Shown: one piece after another, positions 5,025 to 11,409 of the stretch
How positions within the stretch are numbered: the first letter of the stretch is position 1
Layout of the letters: every line of letters starts with the position of its first letter
Assembly: GCA_001275005.1 (NCBI GenBank)
Contig: JWZX01000927.1
Location: 1-11,409 of the forward strand
DNA length: 11,409 bases
Origin: Chrysochromulina tobinii
Lineage: Eukaryota > Haptophyta > Prymnesiales > Chrysochromulinaceae
Direction: 5' to 3'
Made by a program: the position numbers and the translations under genes
Notes under the pieces: model-generated
Database searches by the model: none
Told to the model about the DNA's origin: nothing
What the model saw: the letters and a program-made list of their open reading frames with translations, nothing else

Positions 5025-7663
5025 CGGCGATTGGCGCCCCTCTCAGCAAGCCCGAGCAGCAACAGCGCTTACGAGCAGCAGCAGCGCCGAGCGGCAGCAG
5101 CAGCGCGAGCGGTGCCCCGAGCTGCGGCAAGCTTGCAGCGAACGGCACCGTGCCCGGAGGGCAGGGCGGGAGCCAGGTGGCTCCAAGTTCGCCGAACTCA
5201 CACGTCAAGGTCCAGAAAAAGTTTGGGATGAAGCTGTCGGTGGCCGCCGCCGCTCAGCAGCAGGTAGCCGGAGCGCAGCAACAGTCCTCTCGCCGTTCGA
5301 GTCGTTCCAGTGGCACGGCACGGAGCGGTGGCAAACGGAGCTCGAGGAAGCTCGACTGGAGTGCGCAGCAAGCGGCGCGGACCGTGGGCTGGGCCACCAT
5401 CGTCAAGGATGGGACCAAGCTTGTCACCTCGCGGATGCGCTTGAATGTCGAGATGCGCCAGCAGTACCAGCAGCAGTGGGCACGGCGCTTAGCCACCGTC
5501 AAGTCCGCTGAGGGCTTGAAGAAGACCATGGGGGACGGTACGGCCAGCTCGAAGAGCCGGAGAAATGAAGCGATTACCGATCATTCTGTAATGCGCTCCA
5601 TCACTCTCGAGCTCGAATCCGCCAAAGCTGTGGCGAACACGGCCGCCTTTGCGTATGGTGGCATCTACCCGGGGGTGTTGCATTCGCACGGCAAGCTGCC
5701 CGACTCGCATCGAGTCAGTTACTCGATTGGGGTGGCTGGAGTGTACCTGCTCCACGTGCGCTTGCGCCAGCAAGGCGCGGCGCTTCCTAGCTCGCCGTTC
5801 ATGCTGACTGTGCGGCCCGGAGAGGCGCACGCGCTGTCCACGAAGCTACCCGCAGTGCTGCACGGCGAGGTGGGCGGGCGGTGCTCGTACACGATCTCCA
5901 CCGCGGATCAGGGTGGCAACCCGTGCCTCGAGGGGGGGGCAAAGCTCTCGTGTACCTGCGAATCGGAGGATGATCTCTGGCTTCGCACGGGCGGCTCGAG
6001 TAGCGACAATGGCAAGCTCAGCGCCAAGTCCACCGACCACGGGAATGGCAAGTACACCATCGTGTGGCACGGCGAGAGGACCGGCACCTTTCTCGTCTCC
6101 GTCACGATCGGCGGGCTGCACGTGGTCGGATCCCCCGTGTTCCTCAAGCTGGCCTCCTCCATTCCTGACCTGACTAAGTGCCTCACGGATGTGCAGCGCT
6201 CGATTCGTGCGATCAAGGGTCAGCTCACGATGTTTCGCATTTGCTTCCGAGATGTCTACGGAAACTCGCCCAACTGCAGCAGCGCCTTTCGCAGCACCCT
6301 CAAAGCGGGGCTGGCGATCGCCAATCCGGGCGTTAAGGTGCCTACCGCGAGGACTGAGTACGACTTCGAGGGCTCGTGGGTGGATGAGGAGAGCGACGAC
6401 GGCACCCAGATCGCATGGTACCAGATTGCGTTCACGCCGATGACAGCGGGCTCCTACTCGATGCATGCATGGGTCGAAAGCAACGCCCCTGTAACCAATC
6501 AGGTGCCTGGGGTGGTGCGCAACTACATTGAAGGTTCGCCATATATCCTGGACGTCCACGCGGATGCTGCCAACGTCCAAAGCGGAGTCCGAGAAGTGAT
6601 CGACGTGTCGGGGATCATGCCAGGCGACTACAAGATCTCTCGCGACGTTTTTGAGGAGACGACGAAGAGATGGGGCGACTGCACCATCGATGCGTTTGCC
6701 AGCGTGGCAACGGCCACGCTGCCCCGATTCTGGACTGAAACGCCGAAGTTGGGCGCGGAGGGCACCGATGCGTTGAAGCAGGAGTGGCGGTACGGAGAGC
6801 GCGTGTGGGCGCATCCGCCTCTCCACCTGCTCGACGCTCTGGCGGCTTTCTTGGTACAACCGGACCGAGGCGCCGAGGTGATCGTGTGCGCACCATTCCG
6901 ACCCAACGCGGACTGGTTCTTCAAGATCAAGAAGCTCTGTGATGACTCGACCAAGTACATGGCAGGCCGGCTGAGTAAGGTAGCCAACGACGCTCCGTCG
7001 CGCGTGCACGAGTGGCCCATTATTCTCTTTCGAATTCCAGGCCGCAATCCTGGTGCAGGAGGGCCAACGCGCCCTCTAGCTCAGCCGCAGCCTCAGTCGC
7101 AGCCGCAAGTTCTGCAGCTTCCAATCCAACCTGGTGCAGGGAAGCCACTGCTTCCGCCTTCGTCTCTGCCGCAGCCTCTGCCGGAAATTGCGGCGGTGGC
7201 CAAGAGCCCTCGATTCGCACTTTCGATGGTCAACATTGCCAAGATCATCCGGGAGCATCCTCACCTCAGGCCGCAGATTAAGGCGATCGTGTCGCGCAAA
7301 GATCTTGACCAGAAGCAAAGCATCCTCGAGATTCAACAGCTGCTTGTCACTGCGTTCGGCCCAGCGGCTGCGGAGCGGACGGACGCTCAAGCCGCCGAGG
7401 CGCCCGTTGGCGAGACGGCCCTCGTCACGGGCGCGAGTGTGCTCGGCGCTCTTTCACGGGGCGCGCCGAGGGCACCTGCGGCGGCCGTCTTGCCGGTGCA
7501 AGACCCGTTGAGCGCGTACAACGTGGCGGACGCCATAGCGCTCGGACCTCCAGCAGAAATCAGCATGGTAGCAGAGAGCGGTCTGCGACGCTCACGAGTA
7601 CAAGTACAAGTGAGCCTCAAGGGCCGGGCAGCCACCTCGAGCTTCGCGAGCACATGTAAGTAA
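3881..7663 (+). CDS. Filamin-repeat protein with SH3b-like insertion and C-terminal DIRS/Dam-like methyltransferase domain
   Basis: Protein of 1,260 residues from the first ATG; the frame is open further upstream but only from TTG. Residues about 38-145 form a filamin/ABP280-type repeat (GPGLVAATV at the start, SGHYQIVIF, then LEGSPFEV). A second repeat starts near 155 and seems split. After its first half comes an SH3b-like segment at about 210-265 (ISVRAEPDLDSEEIGELLPG), then a Ser/Ala/Gln/Arg-rich linker (about 280-560) with a 12-codon AGC run, and the repeat's end at about 612-648 (GVYLLHVRL, LPSSPFMLTV). Two further repeats end at about 757 (VVGSPVFLKL) and 893 (IEGSPYILDV). Residues about 915-1055 resemble the Dam-like domain that follows RNase H in DIRS-type retrotransposons: DVFEETTKRWGDCTIDAFAS, then TDALKQEW, HPPLHLLDAL, and APFRPNADWF. 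The usual (N/D)PP(Y/F/W) motif of N6-adenine methyltransferases is HPPL here, so activity is doubtful. A Pro/Gln linker and a helical segment (IAKIIREHPHLRPQIKAIVS) follow. Filamin repeats normally scaffold protein-protein contacts; no actin-binding CH domain is present. No RT, RNase H or recombinase lies next to it. Confidence 0.75.
4988..5023 (+). repeat. (AGC)12 trinucleotide tract, polyserine
   Basis: Twelve perfect AGC units encode serine inside the disordered linker of the filamin-repeat protein. Shorter AGC/CAG runs follow at about 5056-5105 and 5257-5285, giving a Gln/Ser/Ala-rich tail. The purity indicates slippage. On the opposite strand the tract produces a leucine- or alanine-rich spurious frame. 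Confidence 0.9.
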
Positions 7664-7675
7664 GTAAGTAAGTAA
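7656..7675 (+). repeat. (GTAA)5 repeat at the stop codon
   Basis: Five GTAA units begin two codons before the end of the filamin-repeat gene and supply its TAA stop (7661-7663). Because the period is four, TAA appears in all three frames within the 20 bases. The same repeat also offers overlapping GTAAGT donor sites at 7656, 7660, 7664 and 7668, so a further 3' exon cannot be excluded from sequence alone. Confidence 0.85.
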
Positions 7676-7790
7676 CACACGCCAACATGCAGCGTACACG
7701 TGGCGAGGGGGATACCCAGGCATACAGAGCGTGTAACACTGACCGCGTGTACGGTGTTCAGCAGTCGAGTGTTGTTGCTGATGAAAGTCA
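7676..7790. other. Convergent gap between filamin gene and chromodomain-like ORF
   Basis: This short stretch lies between two convergent coding regions and should contain both 3' ends. I see no conserved polyadenylation signal and no strong hairpin. It is less GC-rich than the flanking genes. Confidence 0.4.
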
Positions 7791-8819
7791 TCAGTCAACG
7801 CTCGCCCGCGGCTCAAGAGCGGAGGTGTCAACAATAGGGGGCGGGGCGCACGGTCGCGTAAAATTCACTCCTCCCCGTTTTTCCCACAAGGGAGTCGGCC
7901 CAGTGGCTCGGCCCTCGGCGTGGGTGCCCCCATTCACAATGAGAAAAGAGGGGCTGCGTTCTTGTAGATCGCTGCGAACAAGATGTAGGATCGGCGCGAT
8001 CCCGCGACGCGACTCGCGAGGATCCCCGCGCGACTCACTTACCCGCCGCGACTCACTTTGTGTGTCACACCTTCCTACAGCGATCTGTACAGCTTGGCGC
8101 CAAGGCTGTACGTCTCTTTCGCGCTCTTGTCGCTGCCGCGCCGCCACGCGACGAGTGGCCCGTCGACTCGCCGGTCCGGCCTGTGCGGCACGCGGACCGA
8201 AGAGCTCGGCTTCGAGCCTCCTCGCATCGGCGCGCAGATCCGCGGAGAGGTACGAGACGCTTACCCATGACTCTTCCCACATGTCTCCATCTGAATCCTC
8301 CCCCTCCCATTCGACCAGAACGTCTAATGGGCGACCACGCCGCCCGTCATGTCGTCGCATAGCCATGATGCGCCGTACTGCCCAGCGCCCGCCATCGTCG
8401 GCCTCCCGACCTGCGACCACGGGTGCCATTGCTACGCGCTGCCTAGCGTCCCGCCTACTTCGTGATACCTCTTGCCTCCTCCGTTTGCTTCGCTGAGGAT
8501 CCACACGCGGCTCGATCTCAATGTGCACAACGTCCCCCACCTCCTCCGCGGGTTGACTGCTAAGGGTATGGTGCTTCTCGACTTTTTCCGGACCGAAGAG
8601 GAGCGCAGCAGGCCCCTGTCAGTTCCCCTGTCCGACCCGCACAAAGTGCCCCATCCGGAGATTGCAGATGCCCAGTGTCCTCCATTCGCCCGCGCTCAGA
8701 GTCTGTTTGACCTCTAAGATCGCCCGGAGACCATCGTGTACGAGCTCAAACCGCTCCTCCACCTCCTCCGTGAAAATCTGCCAACGCAGGCCGTTGGCCA
8801 GGCAGGCCCACCGTCGCAT
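7791..8819 (-). pseudogene. Chromodomain-like ORF interrupted by an in-frame TGA, probable retroelement relic
   Basis: Two open stretches in the same frame are separated only by TGA at 8619-8621. The upstream part (ATG at 8819) reads RRWACLANGLRWQIFTEEV and ends with LRMGHFVRVGQGN. The downstream part continues to 7791. It contains a chromodomain-like segment at about 8384-8199: RRIMAMRR, then LDVLVEWEGEDSDGDMWEES, which follows the usual K/R-I-x-x-x-R, Y/L-x-V-x-W-x-G and W-E-x-x pattern. Chromodomains bind methylated histone tails and are common at the C-terminus of Ty3/gypsy integrases, where they guide insertion. No integrase DDE region is visible in the window. The C-terminal 130 residues are Arg-rich with no motif I recognise. 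A short intron removing the TGA cannot be excluded, but no good donor and acceptor pair is visible. A host gene is possible; a decayed element is more likely. Confidence 0.5.
8029..8058. repeat. Short direct repeat CGCGACTCACTT, two copies
   Basis: Twelve identical bases occur at 8029-8040 and 8047-8058 (period 18). Related CGCGACTCGCG lies just upstream. On the minus strand the repeat yields the repeated Ser-Glu-Ser-Arg pattern in the C-terminal part of the chromodomain-like ORF, a sign of slippage in low-constraint sequence. Confidence 0.6.
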
Positions 8820-9339
8820 GCCTTCCCGTTGCACAGCTAGCGCCCTATTGCGCGAAAGAGCACATGTACCGCGAGCACCACAAGCTATATCCTACCTATA
8901 TCTTAGGCGAGATCCGGACCGGTAGCCCTAATGACGAAACCCTCTGGTTGCCTAATAAAGAGATATAGTAAGGGTACTGTGGTGTCGTGTCGTCCTCTAA
9001 GTGACTTGTGTAAAGTGTCTGCCGCTGCGAAAAGTCTAACGAGTGAAACGACTCGACTCCGCGGACCGCGCGACCTAACTGTTCGCGTTGTCTGAACGTA
9101 TGGTTGTCTGTTGTTTTAATGTTTATGTATAGACTTGACTTAACTTGACTTGACTCAAACAGCGGCGCTCATGCTCCAGGTGTGTGTGTGTGAATTTGAA
9201 ACAGGACCACACAGTACAGCGGCGCTCATGCAGGCGCGTCCCCGGGGGGGCGTGGGGGCGAGCTTACATGAGGTCATGACTGTGTGATGATTTCGTCAAG
9301 AAGCTCCGAACCATGAACCATCTGGTTCCATCCGGAAAA
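8820..9339. other. Intergenic stretch without a convincing gene
   Basis: No long frame with recognisable protein content is found here. TATATCC/TATATCTT-type strings at 8886-8907 and AGATATAG (8961-8968) could provide a TATA-like element for the leftward ORF at 8819, read from the minus strand. TAATAAAG at 8952-8959 resembles a polyadenylation signal on the plus strand, but no plus-strand gene ends here. A short (TG)n run lies at 9180-9192. Repeated ACTTGACT strings occur at 9131-9155. Confidence 0.4.
9159..9231. repeat. 16-base direct repeat flanking a 41-base segment
   Basis: ACAGCGGCGCTCATGC occurs identically at 9159-9174 and 9216-9231. The segment between holds the (TG)n run and TGAATTTGAAACAGG. 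It could be a target-site duplication around a small insertion or a simple tandem duplication; the inner segment shows no inverted terminal repeats. Confidence 0.75.
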
Positions 9340-9810
9340 TCACACTCTCTGTGTTATCGCTTGAGCATGCACACGACCTTGCGACGTTTGTAAGGCTAAC
9401 CCTAACCGCCGATACCGTCTCATGTGCGCCATACAGACTGTACTGAACTGACCCGACATTACGTACGGAACAGGGAAACCGTGTAACCTGTACTTGACTG
9501 CTTGTTGAATGAAGTATGCAGCTTGCCAATATGCTCTATGTCGAAGTACTCTCCATTTCCTTTGAATGTCTACCAGAGCCTTAAGTGGGCCCCACAACTT
9601 TGGCCTTCCGAAGCCCTTAAAGATTGCCTGGAGCGAGAGTTTGGCTAAGTCGGGCACTTCTCCTACGTCCTCAGTACGTCGCACACGACGTAGAGCACGC
9701 TCACTGGGTGCAGCTGACCCCGCTCCAAGCTGTCGCTGTTGAAACTTGGGATTGAGCTCAAATGTGAAAGTTGAGACAAAAGACGAAAGTTTGGGCCTTC
9801 GAGGGTCCAT
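9340..9810 (-). CDS. Doubtful 156-residue ORF downstream of the YqaJ fragment
   Basis: The frame opens with ATG four bases after the stop of the YqaJ-like fragment and is 156 residues long. It is Arg- and aromatic-rich (HRAYWQAAYFIQQAVKYRLH) and has no motif I recognise. The region's composition is closer to neutral than that of the clear genes, and two telomere-like CTAACC units fall within it. It may be a chance frame or the remains of the same mobile element as the YqaJ piece. Confidence 0.15.
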   Translation of the reverse strand: MDPRRPKLSSFVSTFTFELNPKFQQRQLGAGSAAPSERALRRVRRTEDVGEVPDLAKLSLQAIFKGFGRPKLWGPLKALVDIQRKWRVLRHRAYWQAAYFIQQAVKYRLHGFPVPYVMSGQFSTVCMAHMRRYRRLGLALQTSQGRVHAQAITQRV

Positions 9811-9813
9811 CCA

Positions 9814-10384
9814 TCATTCCAAATCTGGAAAATCCTCTAGAGTCGGCGGCAGTGCACGCGTTTCGACGCGGTCCCAGAACCCAGTGTCCATGTGCGCGTT
9901 CCGCGACTCCTCGACCATCTCGCGGATCATCTCCTTCTCGCCCTTTGCGAACTTCGGCGGTCCGTCGCCGTCGCACATCGCTCGGTAGAACTGAGCGTAG
10001 TGCGTGCTCGTGAGAACGCCGTGCAGATCACGGTCGCGCGTCACGCGGATGACCTTGTACGCTCCGGGCGTCCATGAGATGAAGTCGCACCACTCGCGGT
10101 CCGCGCACTCGAGGCACAGGTTGATCTGCAGGTAGTAATACAGCGGGATCGTCTGGTGCGGCGTCTTGCTCCAGTAGGGGCACTTGGCCTCGACGATGCC
10201 CTCGGTGCCAATCAGCCCGTCCGGCGAGCCCGCGAGCCAGTCTGCGTGCTTGTGCACGTACAGGCCGGTCGGCTCGACGAGGTTGCCCGTGTGCGCGCTG
10301 TAGGCGACGAGCGCGTTGGGCTCGTTCGCCGTGCCCCCCTTGCCGTGCCCCAGCGCGTCGCGTCGTTGCCCTCAAACGTGTCCG
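9814..10384 (-). pseudogene. YqaJ/lambda-exonuclease-like nuclease fragment, frameshifted
   Basis: The downstream part encodes HKHADWLAGSPDGLIG, GIVEAKCPY and PLYYYLQINLCLE, matching the family core: the metal-binding Asp of SPDG, the E-x-K motif, and the Y-x-x-Q helix. This family of PD-(D/E)xK-fold nucleases digests double-stranded DNA ends in phage recombination, and YqaJ-type domains are frequent in large DNA viruses and in eukaryotic transposable elements. Directly upstream the same frame gives GTANEPNALVAYSAHTG. The residues expected before it (FEGNDATRWGTA) are in a different frame. The break coincides with a duplicated GCCGTGCCCC (10328-10337 and 10342-10351 on the plus strand), offset 14 bases. 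The part of the domain N-terminal to GNDATRWG is missing, because the sequence runs into a reverse-transcriptase fragment at about 10385-10400. The catalytic residues that can be seen are intact, but the reading frame is not. Confidence 0.72.
10328..10355. repeat. 14-base tandem duplication causing the frameshift
   Basis: GCCGTGCCCC appears at 10328-10337 and again at 10342-10351, separated by CCTT. Relative to a continuous YqaJ-like reading frame, the segment contains one extra copy of 14 bases (4 codons plus 2 bases). This moves the frame between the RWGT and NEPNAL motifs. Confidence 0.7.
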
Positions 10385-10711
10385 TGCCGGGTGTTGGCGG
10401 TGTCGAAGGCGTTGACGGCGTTGAGGGTGTTGAGCCAGAGATCATTGTGCACGACCGCGACGAGCTGCTTCTCGCGAAGCTTGTGTGTGGTGCTCGTGGT
10501 GGGGGTGGTGCGCAGTGACTCTGGGCTCGGCAGCTCGAGGGCGTCCGGCAGGTACGGATGGTAGTCGCTCTCGACGGAGCCGTCGACGCAGTGGTACTCG
10601 CGCGAGTCGAGCTCGGCGTGGCGCGCACGCACGCTATCGAGCGTGGAGGCGAGGGCGGCGCAGGCGGAGACGGCGGCGTTGGTAAGGTGGTGGCTGTCCG
10701 AGCAGGTAGCC
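10385..10711 (-). pseudogene. Reverse-transcriptase C-terminal fragment (left, inverted copy)
   Basis: The minus strand encodes RARHAELDSREYHCVDGSVE and YHPYLPDALELPSPESLR, then LREKQLVAVVHNDLWLN, before a TGA at 10372-10374. The first part is nearly identical to the plus-strand copy at 11075-11322. The plus-strand copy continues upstream into a non-LTR-type reverse-transcriptase tail, which identifies this piece by association. It lacks all catalytic RT motifs and runs directly into the YqaJ-like fragment. Confidence 0.55.
10464..10711. repeat. Inverted repeat, left arm (248 bases)
   Basis: The reverse complement of this arm aligns without gaps to 11075-11322. By hand I count about 13 differences in 248 positions (about 95% identity). 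Several differences are at third codon positions of the shared frame and several change the amino acid. The spacer between arms is 363 bases. Confidence 0.88.
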
Positions 10712-11409
10712 CAACCTCGACCTCGTCGACCACATCCGCGACTTTGGCAAGGCGCGCAACGCCACCCAGCTGCGCTCGCACCTCATGCGCGTCATCGCCA
10801 GCGCCATCCCGGCACACTGGATGCGCATGATGATGCCACACGTCACCGCCGCCGCCGCCACCGCCGTGGACGCGCGCATCGAGGAATCCTTTGCGTCACT
10901 CGCTAACCTGGCGCACAGCCCGCCCGAGCGTCGCGCCCTGTCGCGCTCGGTCGCCAGCCTTCGCATCCGCGAGGGCGGCTTCGAGCTGGCGGCATTCAGC
11001 GCCACCCGCACCGCCCTCTTCCTCGCCGCCTACGTGAAGTCGCGACCTACGATCGCGCGCATCTTCCCGCCGTCGGCTACCTGCTCCGACAGCCACCACC
11101 TCGCCAACGCCGCCGTTGCCGCCTGCGCCGCCCTCTCCTCCACGCTCGATAGCGTGCGCGCGCGCCACGCCGTGCTCGACTCGCGCGAGTACCACTGCGT
11201 CGACGGCTCCGTCGAGAGCGACTACCACCCGTACCTGCCCGACGCCCTCGAGCTGCCGAGCCCAGAGTCACTACGCACCGCCCCCACCACGAGCACCACA
11301 CCCAAGCTTCGCGAGAAGCAGCGTCGCGCACGGCCACCACCTCCTTCTTCACGCACCACCTGCGACTCATCTCGCTCGCCGCCGTGATCGGCGCGGCGCT
11401 CCCCGTCGC
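10709..11409 (+). pseudogene. Non-LTR retrotransposon-like reverse-transcriptase C-terminal region, truncated at both ends
   Basis: From the inner edge of the left repeat arm the plus strand opens into NLDLVDHIRDFGKARNATQL, then RVIASAIPAHWMRMMMPHV. Next come VASLRIREGGFELAAFSATR and FLAAYVKSRPTIARIFP. This order (a helical thumb-like region, then L-x-x-R-x-G-G-x-x-L with an Ala-rich helix ending in Y/S) is that of the segment following the catalytic palm in non-LTR reverse transcriptases. The palm motif with YxDD is absent. After LREKQ (about 11322) the visible frame becomes Arg/Pro-rich. A different frame there reads TTSFFTHHLRLISLAAVIGA, so a frameshift near 11322 is likely. The window ends inside the piece. 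Confidence 0.6.
11075..11322. repeat. Inverted repeat, right arm (248 bases)
   Basis: Partner of 10464-10711, same length, starting GGCTACCTGCTCC and ending CGCGAGAAGCAGC. It lies inside the plus-strand reverse-transcriptase fragment, so the left arm is an inverted extra copy of a middle part of that fragment. Confidence 0.88.

Noticed and set aside
4324-5208. 294-residue open frame on the minus strand with a poly-Leu run
   Set aside because: The Leu run is the reverse reading of the (AGC)12 tract in the filamin gene.
5846-7009. 387-residue open frame on the minus strand
   Set aside because: It is antisense to the filamin repeats and the Dam-like domain, where the plus-strand frame carries clear conserved motifs; no motif is visible on this strand.
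8840-9000. Possible tRNA gene or RNA polymerase III box sequences
   Set aside because: I found no GGTTCGAATCC-type B box and no cloverleaf pairing.
9396-9407. Telomere-like CTAACCCTAACC
   Set aside because: Only two units, in the interior of the window, so chance or a trivial interstitial remnant.

Overview
The window looks like nuclear DNA of a GC-rich unicellular eukaryote. The grounds are spliceosomal GT-AG introns, a 1,260-residue protein with filamin repeats, a SET-domain protein, and decayed retroelement pieces on the right. There is no bacterial operon structure. Base composition and the type of retroelement debris suggest a microalga such as a haptophyte, but nothing here proves a lineage.

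Left part (1-3608): a SET-domain protein with an N-terminal membrane anchor runs leftward (1009-317). Head-to-head with it, across a gap of at most about 150 bases, a four-exon gene (1086-3608) encodes a class I SAM-dependent methyltransferase-like protein. Its introns are the most unusual feature of this part. Introns 1 and 2 carry copies of the same roughly 44-base element, in an introner-like way. Introns 2 and 3 each contain two tandem units that include copies of the neighbouring exon edge. Intron 3 is built from a 10-base minisatellite and holds a possible 42-base in-frame cassette exon.

Middle part (3609-7675): a short gap with a perfect 25-base-pair inverted repeat leads to a single 3.8-kb uninterrupted gene (3881-7663). 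It encodes filamin-type immunoglobulin-like repeats, an SH3b-like insertion, a long Ser/Ala/Gln linker, and a C-terminal domain that resembles the Dam-like methyltransferase domain of DIRS-type retrotransposons. I do not know this domain combination from elsewhere. The gene ends in a (GTAA)5 repeat that closes all three frames.

Right part (7676-11409): remains of mobile elements. A leftward chromodomain-like ORF is interrupted by an in-frame TGA (8819-7791). A leftward YqaJ/lambda-exonuclease-like fragment carries a frameshifting 14-base duplication (about 10384-9814). It abuts a piece of a reverse-transcriptase C-terminal region. The same piece recurs in opposite orientation to the right, giving a 248-base inverted repeat around a 363-base spacer. 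The 8.8-9.8 kb stretch holds no convincing gene.

The genes do not form an obvious pathway. Three proteins have a SET or methyltransferase-fold signature (SET, class I MTase, Dam-like domain), which may be coincidence.
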